Assembly (NCBI RefSeq): GCF_019749255.1
Contig: NZ_JACWFH010000023.1
Span: forward strand, 1 to 64,000
Length of the DNA: 64,000 nt
Reading direction: 5' to 3'
Origin: Mesobacillus maritimus
Lineage (GTDB): Bacteria; Bacillota; Bacilli; Bacillales; Cytobacillaceae
Positions 35,259 through 45,088 of the stretch are shown in pieces. Within the stretch, counting starts at the first letter, position 1. Each line of letters begins with the position of its first letter. Position numbers and translations under genes: made by a program. The notes below the pieces were generated by a model. The model worked only from the letters and a program-made list of their open reading frames with translations, ran no database searches and was not told where the DNA came from.

Positions 35259-35299
35259 GGTGACAGGCACCTCCCATATTCTGGGAGGCGCCTGTCACT
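35259..35299. repeat. GTGACAGGCACC palindromic repeat
   Basis: Arms GGTGACAGGCACCTCCCA and TGGGAGGCGCCTGTCACT (one T-to-C change keeps a G-C/G-U stem). It fills the space between the 38-residue gene and the convergent fbp stop. Confidence 0.9.
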
Positions 35300-35304
35300 C
35301 ATTT

Positions 35305-37275
35305 TTATGTGGTCGGAACGCTTTCCTTTGTTCCCTTCTCCCGCTTCAAATACCGGTATTCCAACAAACTTTTTAAAATATCGATTTCCTGTAATAATTC
35401 CGCGCCTACATTGGTTTCTAGTACCTTTTTTCTTTCAAGCTCTTTATCTACTACTCTTTTGACGGACAATACATCTGTGCCATTTCGTAGGACATCTTCT
35501 TTTGAATTGAATTGCTGATGTGCGACAAGCTGCATGCCGAAGGAATTATACAGTAAGGTATAACCTGAAATTCCTGTTGTTGATTGATAAGCCTTTGAAA
35601 AGCCCCCATCAATCACGATCATCATTCCATTCGCTTTAATTGGATTCTCGCCATTAATTTCTTTAACCGGTGTATGCCCATTGATAATATGACCATGATC
35701 AGGGTCTAGATCAAATTCTGTTAGAATGTTGCGGCAGGTTTCCACATTTTCACGTAAATAGTAATATGGATTTTTCATTTCTTTATGGGTGGTTTTATCC
35801 TTAATGAAATACCGTTCAAAGGTCGTCATTTCTCTTTTTCCAAAGAGGGATGAATATTGTCCTGTCCATAAATACCAGACCATATCTGTCGCAAGGTCAT
35901 CTGTCTTTTCTGGATGTGCAAAAGCATAACGTAAATAATGTTCGAAAATATCCAGTAATTCACGACCTGCATAGGTTTTGTTTTCAATCACCATTTTTTC
36001 CATATTTCCATCTTCATCTAATGGAATACAGCCGTGTATTAACAAGTTTCCGTTATATTTCAGATACAGACTGCCTTTTTTCATGAGAAAGTTCATATGT
36101 CTTGCGAGCTTTTCTGAATGCTGAACCGAGAATAACAGCTTGTCGATTACTTGCGCTTCTTCTTCCAAGAGCTGATCAGGCTGCGAGGGATTAACGGTTT
36201 CAAAGCAAGTATTATCTAGTGGATATCTCGTTCCACGAAGATTGATTTCCTTTTTATCGAAATCGACTTTCTCAAGTAAAAGTCGTTCAGACATCTCAAA
36301 ATTAGGTCGTCTCTTGATGATAGGACTTTCAAGTTTAAACTGAATCATCGCAATCGCTTGATGAATTTTCGTAATCTGTAATGTTTCTTCCTCCGATATA
36401 CTTTCACCTGGTTGGATTTTTGGACGAAAGGCCGGATTATCTTGATAGTACTTTTCCGCTAGATTAAGCAATGGTCTAAGGTTGATTCCATACACATCTT
36501 CAATAATATCCAAATTATTATAACGTGCACAGATCCGAATAATATTGGCAAGACACACCTTTGAACCACTAAAGGCCCCAATCCATAGGACATCATGATT
36601 TCCCCACTGTATATCAACAGAATGATAATGAATGAGGGCTTCCATAATTTTATCAGGCTCAGGTCCACGGTCGTAAATATCCCCGACAACATGAAGATGA
36701 TCAACCACTAATCTCTGCGTCGTATACGCTAGACCCGTAATCAGCTTATCCGCTTGACCGAGGGATATAATTTGTTGAACAATTTTTGTATAATAAGGTT
36801 CTTTAAAATTGGTGAATTCATCTGCTTTATATAGAAGCTCTTCGATGATATAAACAAACTGACTAGGCAATGCTTTACGTAATTTCGACCGGGTATATTT
36901 CGAAGAGGCATAGGAAACCAGTTTCATCATCCGCTCAATGATCACGGTATACCATTGATGCAGCTCCTCTTCATTATCAAACCCATTCTTCACTAACTTG
37001 ATTTTTTCTTCAGGATAGTACACCAAGGTTGCAAATTCTTTTATCTCTTTTTCCGTTAATACCTTTTTATACAGGTCTTCGATTTTCTCCTTTACCTTCC
37101 CCGAGCCATTTCGTAACACGTGCTGAAACGCTTGATACTCCCCGTGTAAATCACTAACAAAATGCTCTGTTCCCTTTGGTAGATTAAGGATGGCTTCTAG
37201 ATTAATAATTTCCGTTACAACTTTTTCTTCATTATTATATTTTTGTGCTAGCAAATCTAGGTATTTTGTATACAC
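35305..37275 (-). CDS. fbp: Fructose-1,6-bisphosphatase, class III
   Basis: A gluconeogenic enzyme that hydrolyses fructose-1,6-bisphosphate to fructose-6-phosphate. It has 656 residues, the normal length of the Firmicute class III type. The metallophosphatase motifs are [12 protein letters not shown] (about 38-49), [28 protein letters not shown] and, near the C-terminus, INGHTPVKE and [11 protein letters not shown]. The GTG start at 37275 has AAAGGAGG eight bases upstream. It is a single gene. It suits a bacterium that can feed on amino sugars, glycerate or amino acids, as encoded elsewhere here. Confidence 0.95.
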   Translation of the reverse strand: MYTKYLDLLAQKYNNEEKVVTEIINLEAILNLPKGTEHFVSDLHGEYQAFQHVLRNGSGKVKEKIEDLYKKVLTEKEIKEFATLVYYPEEKIKLVKNGFDNEEELHQWYTVIIERMMKLVSYASSKYTRSKLRKALPSQFVYIIEELLYKADEFTNFKEPYYTKIVQQIISLGQADKLITGLAYTTQRLVVDHLHVVGDIYDRGPEPDKIMEALIHYHSVDIQWGNHDVLWIGAFSGSKVCLANIIRICARYNNLDIIEDVYGINLRPLLNLAEKYYQDNPAFRPKIQPGESISEEETLQITKIHQAIAMIQFKLESPIIKRRPNFEMSERLLLEKVDFDKKEINLRGTRYPLDNTCFETVNPSQPDQLLEEEAQVIDKLLFSVQHSEKLARHMNFLMKKGSLYLKYNGNLLIHGCIPLDEDGNMEKMVIENKTYAGRELLDIFEHYLRYAFAHPEKTDDLATDMVWYLWTGQYSSLFGKREMTTFERYFIKDKTTHKEMKNPYYYLRENVETCRNILTEFDLDPDHGHIINGHTPVKEINGENPIKANGMMIVIDGGFSKAYQSTTGISGYTLLYNSFGMQLVAHQQFNSKEDVLRNGTDVLSVKRVVDKELERKKVLETNVGAELLQEIDILKSLLEYRYLKREKGTKESVPTT

Positions 37276-37770
37276 AAGTTTAGCCTCCTTTTCCTGATTG
37301 GTCTTGTGTTACAGTAAAAGATGCATGAGCATCGTTTCATTATTATTGACATTTTTACTAACGAATTTTAATTCAACTTCAATAGTATAGAATTTTCTTA
37401 ATTATATATGATAGTAACATATTTCTTCCTATTTAAGGATAATAAAATTTTGATGTTCTTTCATAGCCTCTTAAAGAATTCATAAAATATTGTTGTTTGA
37501 GTTCAGTTACAAATCCCCCCAAAAATGTGTTCAGAGCCCCATGATTGTCCTTGCTTATAACCTGTCACACTGTGATTTCCACAACGTACAAGTACAAAAA
37601 GAAGCCACTCATCTTTGCAGATTTGTGGCTGTACTTTGTGGATTATAAATAATAAAGGGTAGAAAGAGGTATCAAATGTATAGAAGTTTAGCACAATACG
37701 AAATAAAATATTATTTACTCTTACACTCGTAAAAAAAAGAAAATTTTCTCCATATTTGAAGAAAACGTGT
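37276..37770. other. Gene-poor region with one structured segment
   Basis: About 500 bases without a credible gene. A nested inverted repeat lies near 37580-37640: AAGTAC and AGCCAC pair with GTGGCT and GTACTT around TCATCTTTGCAGATTT. A 63-codon minus frame covers it but has no ribosome site. The fbp promoter must lie near its left end. Confidence 0.35.
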
Positions 37771-37854
37771 TTATTTTTTCCTTTTCGATTTTCCGAATAG
37801 TCCTATTGCAACAGCCGTGCCAATGCCGACAACAAACCAAGTAGCTAAACTCAT
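37771..37854 (-). CDS. 27-residue single-pass membrane peptide
   Basis: ATG 37854 with GAGGTGA seven bases upstream starts MSLATWFVVGIGTAVAIGLF, a glycine-rich transmembrane helix, and ends in a basic tail GKSKRKK. The strong ribosome site and ideal membrane topology make it a likely small gene. I do not recognise a named family. Confidence 0.5.
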   Translation of the reverse strand: MSLATWFVVGIGTAVAIGLFGKSKRKK

Positions 37855-37965
37855 TTCATTCACCTCGATTTAGACTAACACGATTTCTATTGTATATCCC
37901 AAATGAATGATGTGCCCCAGTGACCATCATCTTTTTTAAGAAAACGTTGAGAATAATCAAAGAGT

Positions 37966-38718
37966 TTATTCTTTTATCCTATACCAATATCTATATACTT
38001 CTTTAAACCCCAATTTAGAATAAAGGTTTAATGCAGCAGCATTATTTACCATTACTTGAAGGTATGCATATTGGGCTCCATTATCCTTCCCCCATTGTAA
38101 AATATGTTCAATAAGTTTGCTTCCATACCCTCTATTTCTGTACTTTTCGCTCGTTACTATATCAAATAACCCTATGTATTCACGATCTAATACACACATC
38201 CCACAAGCAAGGATTTCATGATTCTCATCAGACAACAAGAAATAACAAGTTTTAGCGATTATATTCCTTAACATTATTTTTAATGTTTGTTGGTCTTTTT
38301 CATCAACATGATTAAGATGACAAAAATGTATGAACCAATCATCATGTAAATGGTTATAAACAATGGCATGATGCTTTATTTCTCCCTCTACGTCTTTCAA
38401 GGGCAACATTTGGACACTTGTCAAACCATCAAGGAAATATCCCTTTTTTTCTAGAGTTCGATCTAAATGTTCAGGTGATACTTGCTGGGTCATTTTATAC
38501 ACAACTTTTAAATTTCTCTTTCGATACATTTGTTCAGCAGTCTCTATTTTTTTATTCAATTCCTCAGTTGAAAAATAAATTGGATTGATTGAATTTGCTC
38601 TTTTTGTATATCCATCAGCGAAACGGAATATCCATCCATCATAAATATTCGTTTGTATGGCTGGTAACGCATTCATTGATAATTCCTCAATTTTTTGTAT
38701 CAAATTCTTTTTTGTCAT
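37966..38718 (-). CDS. GNAT family N-acetyltransferase (two-domain)
   Basis: A 250-residue protein. The C-terminal half has motif A, IVTSEKYRNRGYGSKLIEHIL, read in pieces, and NNAAALNLYSKLGFKEVYRYWYR. The N-terminal half (WIFRFADGYTKRANSINP) matches the second, non-catalytic GNAT-like domain seen in YobR-type acetyltransferases. The acceptor is unknown. The stand-alone gene has GGGAGATAA before the ATG. Confidence 0.85.
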   Translation of the reverse strand: MTKKNLIQKIEELSMNALPAIQTNIYDGWIFRFADGYTKRANSINPIYFSTEELNKKIETAEQMYRKRNLKVVYKMTQQVSPEHLDRTLEKKGYFLDGLTSVQMLPLKDVEGEIKHHAIVYNHLHDDWFIHFCHLNHVDEKDQQTLKIMLRNIIAKTCYFLLSDENHEILACGMCVLDREYIGLFDIVTSEKYRNRGYGSKLIEHILQWGKDNGAQYAYLQVMVNNAAALNLYSKLGFKEVYRYWYRIKE

Positions 38719-38899
38719 TCATTTATCTCCCTTTTTTGTAACGAATGATTGAAAATCCAACCAAATATAAAATTATACATTTTGATTAAAATTCCTTCTT
38801 TTTCATTCTTCAACTATCTGCACTCTCTCCTGCCTATTTAAAATTCAAGGAAAACATATCTCTTCTATAAATAGGAAATAATACTTAGGAGGTGAAGAG

Positions 38900-39905
38900 A
38901 TGGATAATGAAAAAATCAAACTTACATCATCTGAAATCGGTTCTTTATGGGGGGAATATATTAACGGAACAGCGACAGATGTAGTAAATCAATATATGTA
39001 CTCAATAATTGAAGATGAGGCAATAAAGGCTATTTTTCATGATGCAATCCAGACATTTGAAAAACAAAAGAACCAAATTAAGACTTTTATGGAGAATGAG
39101 GGATTTCCTGTTCCTATTGGATTTAATGAAACAGACCTGTATGTAGGAAAGCAGAGATTGTTTACAGATGCTTTCTGCTTGAATTATTTACACGTCATTA
39201 CCTTACATGGGTTATTAGGGCATATCACTGCGTTCAGCATTTCTGTCAGAAAAGACTTAAGGGATTTTTACGATTCATGCGACAATGATGCGAAAAAGAT
39301 GTATCATCAAACACTTGATTTATTGCTTGAAAAAGGCCTCTTTCAGAGAGACCCATTATTTTATGCATATGATTATCCTCAATTTATTTCAAGCAAAGAT
39401 TTCATAGACGGTTATTTTGGTAAGGGCAGAACACTTTCAGCGACGGAAATCATTAGTAATTTCTTTTAATCTCAAAAAAAATATTCTAACGAAAACCCTC
39501 TCCATTGCATTCAGCCAGGTAGCAGAATCAAAAGAAGTTAGAGAATTTTTAACGAAGTCTGAAAAAACAGCTAATGGTCAAATAAAAGCTTTAGCAAAAA
39601 TCATGCAAGCAGATAACTTACCCGTTCCTAAATCCTTAGAAACAGAAGTTTCCTTGTCAACGGACACTCCATTTTCCGATAAGTTATTAATGTATCACAT
39701 TGGATTTTTGTTTCAAGCTGCACAAAATTATCACGGGGCAGGTCTTGCTTCATCCATGAGAGCAGACCTTGTGACCACGTATGAGTCCATCATTTTACAA
39801 AATCTCAAGGTAACAAAAAACTGGTTCGACATTATGGTCAAAAATAAATGGTTAGAACAACCACCACTTGCACCTAATCGAGAAGAAATTGCAAAACAAA
39901 AATAA
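38900..39905 (+). pseudogene. DUF3231 protein gene, frameshifted in the middle
   Basis: The first frame (38900-39469, 189 residues) and a second frame continuing to 39905 together encode a full DUF3231 protein of about 330 residues, made of two related halves. It is similar to the intact paralogue at 58552-59541 (SSEIGSLWGEYINGT at the start; PFSDKLLMYHIGFLF and WLEQPP at the end). The break is at AATTTCTTTTAATCTC (39459-39474). Removal of one T from the T4 run restores the frame as NFFNLKKN. AGGAGGTG precedes the ATG. Function of DUF3231 is unknown; the proteins are mainly found in spore formers. Confidence 0.78.
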
Positions 39906-39943
39906 GAAAATGCCCTTCCAAATCGGACGTGCATTTTCTTATT
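39904..39943 (+). terminator. Terminator of the DUF3231 gene
   Basis: AAGAAAATGC and GCATTTTCTT arms, 17-base loop, followed by ATT. The A-rich arm also permits use on the minus strand. Confidence 0.6.
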
Positions 39944-39958
39944 AAGTTAATTTACGTT

Positions 39959-40060
39959 AGTGGCGTTTCGCTTTCCGCAGAGTGACAAAGGAGCCTGACA
40001 AGCTCCTGCTCCTCCCCTCACGAGTCGCTTCGGTTCAAAAGGTTTCCAAGAAACTCAGTT
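39959..40060. repeat. Degenerate GC-rich Bacillaceae intergenic repeat
   Basis: The stretch GTGGCGTTTCGCTTTCCGC, followed by GGAGCC, GCTCCTG and CCTCACGAGTCGC, is more GC-rich than its surroundings. It resembles a decayed copy of the long CGCTTTCCGCG-type intergenic repeat common in Bacillus genomes. It sits between convergent genes. The identification is from memory of that repeat and is tentative. Confidence 0.4.
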
Positions 40061-40081
40061 TCCTGACTTTTCGGAATGCCC

Positions 40082-42610
40082 CTATTTCCTTAACCAATGT
40101 TCTTCAAATTGAGTTTTGGTTAATGGTTTGCTAAATAAGTAGCCTTGCATATGAGTACATTGATTATCGACTAGAAAGTCTTTTTGATATTTTTCTTCCA
40201 CGCCTTCTGCGATGACTCGTAACTGAAGGCTTCGAGCGAGATTAATGACGGCCTCAGGAATCTGAGTGTTGTCATGGTTTTCTTTAATATCCTGAATAAA
40301 GGAACGGTCGATTTTCAAGGTATTAATCGGCAGATTCTTTAAATAGCTCAGCGATGAATAACCTGTCCCAAAGTCGTCAATTGAAATAGATATGCCATAA
40401 TCCTGTAATTCTTTTAACGCTTTACTTATTTCATTTACGTTATATAGCAAGGCGCTTTCCGTAATTTCCACTTCGAAGTTGACCGGGTCAAGCTGACACT
40501 TCCTTAGAAAGTCTTTAACCTGACGGACCAAAGCATCTGGGTCCTGGAATTGTTTCGCTGAAAAGTTGACCGCCAAGCTAAGCGGAACGTCTCGGTCTTC
40601 ATTCCATTTTCTTACCTGACAACACGCCTGCTCCATGGCAATTTCCCATAAGCGGTGAATCATTCCAATATCCTCGGCGACAGAAATAAACACCTCCGGC
40701 GGGACAAAACCAAGCTCCTCATCGGTCCATCGTAACAAGGCTTCAACCCCTGTTAAGACATCTCCACGCGCATCGATTTGTGGCTGGTAATACACCTCAA
40801 TCAATTCATGATTAATCGCTTTTCGTAAACGGTCCTCGACCTGATAACGATCATTCTTCTCTTTCGTAATTTCTTCATTATAAAGCACCACTTTATTGCC
40901 ACTCTCTTTCTTCGCTGCATACATCGCACCGTCGGCATAAATCATTAGTGTTTCTGGGTTGTCTGTATGCTTCGGATACAAACAAATTCCACAGCTTGCA
41001 TTTATATTGACTTCATTTTCACCGATTAAATATGGTTGACTGATGGTTGTCACAATGGAATGGGCAACAGACATAATGTTCTCTTCGCTATTTTCGTTCA
41101 ATAAAATAATAAACTCATCCCCGCCCTGCCGTGTAACAACGCTATTTCCTCCCGATAAACAGGTTTCAATACGTTCAGCGATTAAGGTAATTAATTGGTC
41201 GCCTTTGGCATGACCCAAAGTATCATTGACATCTTTAAAGCGATCGATATCGATAAACAACACAGCAATAGTCTCACCCGTCTCTTTCGCACAATCAATT
41301 CGCTTCTGCAATTCCTCCTGGAAAGCCCGTCTGTTTAATAAGCCTGTAAGTGGATCATGGTAAGCTTGGAAACGAATCACTTCCTGGCTTTTCTCTAAAT
41401 CATTGACATAGTTTTGGAGTGATTGTGATAGAGCATTTACATTATTTGAAAGGTCTCCTAACTCATCTTTCCGTTTTAGTTCAATAGACCCTCCAAAATT
41501 TCCGCGGGCAATATCATTTACTCTTTCAACAATATGGCCAATTGGCTTAGTAATGGAACGAGAGAAAACGAGACTTATCAGCAACGCCAATAAGATAAAC
41601 GGGATGGCTGAAAATATGTGGTGTATCATTTCATTTTCTAATTCATTCTGAATAATGCTATAGTCATAGGTTAAGCCGATCACATATGGGTCTTCTTTTT
41701 TCGGAAAAATAGGAACAAAGGTTTTTGTCACGATTTTCCCATTGACCTCTTCTGTATAAGATTGCCTTTCCCCTGCTTTAATCACGCTTTGGATCATGTC
41801 TGCATCTACCGCTTGATTTTTAAAATCATAAGAGCCATACCATACCGGTTGATCGGAAATCCGAATAAAAGTATTCCCATTATTCAGAACGATTTTCGAT
41901 TCTTGGCCAAAATTCTCCGGATTAAACACCGTTAACTCAAGAATGCCCTCAAGATTCTGTTCAAACCGTTCGATGACATTTCCAGGTCCAAATTGCTTCT
42001 CGTATTCTAGTACCTGGCTATCACGAAAATAGGGGTTAATCATATAATTGGTTGTCCCGTCATAATAATAGCCCCATTTATCCGTATGGTCAGGGTTACT
42101 GGCCGCAATTTCGATTGGGCCAGACCAATAATTCTCCAGCGCTAACCCTTCTTCAACGGTGACTGGCTCTAAGTCAAAGAGCTGTTGGAAAGCATCGTAC
42201 CAGTACAACCAATCTTTCGTAGACATATTGATCTCATCCGGGTCCGAGGAACGAACCCCAATGATGTCATCTTCCGTTTGCGCCAATAAGGTAATATGCG
42301 AGACATTGAGTTGATTCGCCAGCTCTACCAGTTGTTCATTGGTGACATCATGATAATCAGGTGGCAATGCATGTTGAATCATAATTGAAGCGGTTCGCAG
42401 TTCCCTTGCCAATATATCTTCTACATAGAGAGCACCGTCTTTCGAGTTTTCAACCTGGTAAGAAATCTCTTGAATAATCAATTCTGTTTCACGTTCATTG
42501 TATTCTATTAATTTCTCTTTCGAACGAAAGTAGTGTAAGGCACTATTCGTGATGACAATACACAGTACAATCGTTGTAAAAATTAAAGGAAGCTTCTTCT
42601 TTATCGACAT
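40082..42610 (-). CDS. Sensor diguanylate cyclase/phosphodiesterase (HAMP-GGDEF-EAL)
   Basis: An 842-residue membrane protein. One transmembrane helix near the N-terminus (about 9-26), a large extracytoplasmic sensor (to about 335), a second helix (about 338-356), HAMP (about 357-410), GGDEF (about 425-585) and EAL (about 600-840) follow in order. The cyclase site RQGGDEF is intact and no RxxD inhibitory site precedes it. The EAL domain has GVEALLRW and DDFGTGYSSLSYLK with the expected acidic residues, so it may be active. It makes and/or degrades c-di-GMP in response to an unknown outside signal. AGGAGG precedes the ATG. Monocistronic. Confidence 0.92.
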   Translation of the reverse strand: MSIKKKLPLIFTTIVLCIVITNSALHYFRSKEKLIEYNERETELIIQEISYQVENSKDGALYVEDILARELRTASIMIQHALPPDYHDVTNEQLVELANQLNVSHITLLAQTEDDIIGVRSSDPDEINMSTKDWLYWYDAFQQLFDLEPVTVEEGLALENYWSGPIEIAASNPDHTDKWGYYYDGTTNYMINPYFRDSQVLEYEKQFGPGNVIERFEQNLEGILELTVFNPENFGQESKIVLNNGNTFIRISDQPVWYGSYDFKNQAVDADMIQSVIKAGERQSYTEEVNGKIVTKTFVPIFPKKEDPYVIGLTYDYSIIQNELENEMIHHIFSAIPFILLALLISLVFSRSITKPIGHIVERVNDIARGNFGGSIELKRKDELGDLSNNVNALSQSLQNYVNDLEKSQEVIRFQAYHDPLTGLLNRRAFQEELQKRIDCAKETGETIAVLFIDIDRFKDVNDTLGHAKGDQLITLIAERIETCLSGGNSVVTRQGGDEFIILLNENSEENIMSVAHSIVTTISQPYLIGENEVNINASCGICLYPKHTDNPETLMIYADGAMYAAKKESGNKVVLYNEEITKEKNDRYQVEDRLRKAINHELIEVYYQPQIDARGDVLTGVEALLRWTDEELGFVPPEVFISVAEDIGMIHRLWEIAMEQACCQVRKWNEDRDVPLSLAVNFSAKQFQDPDALVRQVKDFLRKCQLDPVNFEVEITESALLYNVNEISKALKELQDYGISISIDDFGTGYSSLSYLKNLPINTLKIDRSFIQDIKENHDNTQIPEAVINLARSLQLRVIAEGVEEKYQKDFLVDNQCTHMQGYLFSKPLTKTQFEEHWLRK

Positions 42611-42646
42611 CGTTGTTCCTCCTGGTTTGTTTAGTAGAAAAAGCCT

Positions 42647-43495
42647 CTAGTATTCTAGTTGTACTAGTTTTCTTTTAAGAAAGGATTGAAAGACACTCAT
42701 AAACTGAGCATGCTGATGGACGTGAGCCGCATGTCCGGCATGGTTGAGTTCACAATATTCTACATGTGGAATCAACTGATGCAAACTCATCAGAGTACCT
42801 TTAAACAGTTCATCATGTTCCCCCATCACCCATAATACAGGAAGCTGGGTTCCAGCTAACGCAGAGGATGAATCAAACTCAAGTTGAATACGCAAAGCTT
42901 GTTCAAAAGTACCTGGTTCCAATTGCAAAGCATAGTCTCTGTAAATTTTCTCTGAGTCTTCCGCAAGATGCACGGAATTCGGATTAAGCAGACTCGCACA
43001 ATAGTCAATCCACTTCACATACTCCCATTGCTCTTTCTGCCCCAACACATGCTCTACATTCAAATGGTATTGCGATGGAACATTGCATAAATAGCCACCC
43101 ACAAACGTCATACTCATCACCATATCTGGGTATCTCTTCGCAAAAGCAGTCGCAACAATACACCCAAAACTTAAGGTACATAAATGAGCTTCCTCTATCT
43201 TTTCCTTTATAAAATGAGAATAAAGCTGATCCACTAAAAACTCTAGAGAGAACTCCTTATCCACTAGATTAGCAGGATTGTAAAAATCATAGGCAAAGCA
43301 ATGATACCGATTTTCCAACGTTTCCATCTCGGTTTTAAAAGCATTCTTATTTCCCACGATCCCATGCAAAAAAATGATTGTTTCTTTTTCCAACTTTCCC
43401 ACTTGAATTCTCCCTATCTCTACCTTACTGAAATAGGTGCCTACCGAATAGGTATTTCGACACCCTTCGACATACCTATCGAAGAATTCTATCAC
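42647..43495 (-). CDS. Alpha/beta hydrolase
   Basis: A lid-bearing alpha/beta hydrolase. FLHGIVGNK is the oxyanion region, TLSFGC carries the nucleophile Ser (a GxSxG variant with Leu in the first place), GEHDELF the Asp and NHAGHAAH the His. The GTG start at 43495 gives 282 residues but has a weak ribosome site, and the first codons overlap a strong inverted repeat (43445-43481). A GTG at 43402 with AGGGAGA eight bases upstream gives a 251-residue protein that starts ten residues before the FLHG motif. I cannot decide between them. The substrate is unknown. Confidence 0.78.
   Translation of the reverse strand: MIEFFDRYVEGCRNTYSVGTYFSKVEIGRIQVGKLEKETIIFLHGIVGNKNAFKTEMETLENRYHCFAYDFYNPANLVDKEFSLEFLVDQLYSHFIKEKIEEAHLCTLSFGCIVATAFAKRYPDMVMSMTFVGGYLCNVPSQYHLNVEHVLGQKEQWEYVKWIDYCASLLNPNSVHLAEDSEKIYRDYALQLEPGTFEQALRIQLEFDSSSALAGTQLPVLWVMGEHDELFKGTLMSLHQLIPHVEYCELNHAGHAAHVHQHAQFMSVFQSFLKRKLVQLEY
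43445..43481. promoter_or_regulatory. Inverted repeat at the hydrolase start
   Basis: CGAATAGGTATTTCGA and TCGACATACCTATCG form near-perfect 15-base arms around CACCCT. Such a dyad in a presumed coding start suggests an operator or leader hairpin and supports the internal start at 43402. Confidence 0.45.
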
Positions 43496-43556
43496 ATTTT
43501 TTTATCCCATAGCTAACTTTTAATAACGAATAAATGTTGGTATTAAATTCCTTAGC

Positions 43557-43655
43557 GGAGCACCGGGACAGGCTCTCGTATATTCATCCACTCAAGAGTA
43601 TTTTTAATAATAAAATAGCCGCCTCCTCATGGGTTGGCGGCTTTATTACACTATC
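43557..43655. repeat. GGGACAG...GCCGCC repeat/terminator, copy A
   Basis: CCGGGACAGG followed about 50 bases later by the hairpin AGCCGCC/GGCGGCT with T-rich flanks. The hairpin resembles those at 44945 and 53873. A 67-codon minus frame over it has no ribosome site. Confidence 0.45.
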
Positions 43656-43839
43656 TAAAAATGTAAAATCGTGACTATTTCCTGGGACAGCACATTCCTC
43701 TACTTGGTTCCGAAAACGAATAGCTTCTACTAATGATAACAAGAATGGCAGGGAGCTAAAGAAAATAAACAGTATGTACGTAACCACCTATAGATTTGGG
43801 TGCATATCTCTTATAAAAGTAATCTATGGAAACCATGAG

Positions 43840-44292
43840 TTACTTAATGTTATCACTGGAACTAAAATTTACATTTGTATGAACCTGGGAAAATATAAAA
43901 TGTGTAACCGTACTGGCATATGGATTCACCTGATCAATAAACTCTTCTGCCTTTCTAAACGTTTCAAACTGCATTTTCATCATATAACAGGCATTCCCAG
44001 CGATTCGATAACAAAACTCCACATTGGGTAACCCCTCAATATACCTTCTAAACGCCTTATAATCTCCATTTTTAACCGTTGCTTCGATGATACATTGTAC
44101 GGGAAGCCCTAATTTCTCGTAATCTATTTCAATTGTATACTTATTAATCACCCCAAACGATTCCATTCTTCTAACACGCTCCGTTACAGAAGGTGATGAT
44201 AAATTAATTCTTCTCCCAAGCTCACTCATGGATAACCGACTATTTATGCTTAATTCATCTATTATTCTTCTATCAATTTCGTCTATTTTCAT
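43840..44292 (-). CDS. Lrp/AsnC family transcriptional regulator
   Basis: A 150-residue regulator with an N-terminal HTH (IDRRIIDELSINSRLSMSEL, then SSPSVTERVRRMESFGVI) and a C-terminal RAM/AsnC ligand-binding domain. The ATG at 44292 has AGGAGGT 12 bases upstream. The extension to 44349 lacks the family pattern. It is divergent from the AhpD-like gene across 120 bases and probably controls it in response to an amino acid or related compound. Confidence 0.88.
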   Translation of the reverse strand: MKIDEIDRRIIDELSINSRLSMSELGRRINLSSPSVTERVRRMESFGVINKYTIEIDYEKLGLPVQCIIEATVKNGDYKAFRRYIEGLPNVEFCYRIAGNACYMMKMQFETFRKAEEFIDQVNPYASTVTHFIFSQVHTNVNFSSSDNIK

Positions 44293-44412
44293 ATTTAAAA
44301 GTAAACCTCCTCTTTCCGTTAATTTATCAAAGGAAAAGTGAATATTCAATTCAATTCTTAATGTAAAACAACAAAATGATTTTATATGATAAAAAGAGAA
44401 AAAGGAGGGAGA

Positions 44413-44862
44413 ATGATGGCAAGGATCATTGACTCACAGTATGGGGTTACACCTTTTCAAAGGCTATTAGGACATAACAAAGAAATTATGGATTCGTGGA
44501 ATGTATTAGGAGAGGTACTGGAGAAAGATGGACATCTCTCAGCTCAATTAAAAGAACAAGTCAGGCGAACGTTAGCACAAAGGAACGGTTGTGAGTATTG
44601 CAAGGCAAAAGGAAAACCTGATCCACAATTATACGATGAAAAAATGTCTGTTGCAGTAGGCTTTGCAGAGGTTTATTTAAAAAAACAAGGGGATATTTCA
44701 GATGCTCAATTTAATGTGCTAAAGGAGTACTTTTCTGATGCAGAGATTAGTGAGCTTTGCTCCTTTATAACATTCATGACTGCTTCCCAACAATTTGGTG
44801 CTATTATGAAATTAGGGGTGGAAACTGCTAAAGGGAGCTTCAGCTTAACAAAGGGGACATAG
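44413..44862 (+). CDS. Carboxymuconolactone decarboxylase/AhpD-like protein
   Basis: A 149-residue helical protein of the AhpD/CMD fold. The redox CxxC is in NGCEYCKAKG (about 58-67), although the family's usual downstream His is not obvious. It may be an alkylhydroperoxidase-like antioxidant or a lyase. ATG 44413 follows AAAGGAGGGAGA closely; the frame upstream to 44386 is not supported. It is divergent from an Lrp-type regulator, the likely controller. Confidence 0.78.
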   Translation: MMARIIDSQYGVTPFQRLLGHNKEIMDSWNVLGEVLEKDGHLSAQLKEQVRRTLAQRNGCEYCKAKGKPDPQLYDEKMSVAVGFAEVYLKKQGDISDAQFNVLKEYFSDAEISELCSFITFMTASQQFGAIMKLGVETAKGSFSLTKGT

Positions 44863-44865
44863 GGA

Positions 44866-44985
44866 CAGCTTTTGTACTGTCCTAGTTCGCGCATACAAAA
44901 ACCCTTACCTTACACCCGTAAACAGTAATAAAAGACACATAATAAAACCGCCTACTATTAGTTGGCGGCTTTTTCCTTCAATAGT
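44866..44985. repeat. GGGACAG...GCCGCC repeat/terminator, copy B
   Basis: Starts with AGGGACAGCTTTTGTACTGTCC and ends in the hairpin ACCGCC/GGCGGCTTTTTCC. It shares blocks in the same order with copy C (53772-53905): GGGACAG, ACTGT, AAACC.TTACC, TTACAC and the final terminator-like hairpin. Confidence 0.6.
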
Positions 44986-45088
44986 AATTACAGCACCTTT
45001 AGGGTGTATACCCATTATAATTTCCTAGGGCACGTCTTGAGACATGGTGACTATCTCCCTGGCTCTCACTGAAAACAAAATGCCTATC

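Noticed and set aside
37503-37694. 63-codon minus-strand frame
   Set aside because: No ribosome binding site, no family resemblance, and it covers an inverted repeat; kept only as a structured region.
40082-42610. Degenerate GGDEF domain
   Set aside because: RQGGDEF is intact, so cyclase activity is possible.
43584-43787. 67-codon minus-strand frame
   Set aside because: It runs through a terminator-like hairpin of a dispersed repeat and has no ribosome site.
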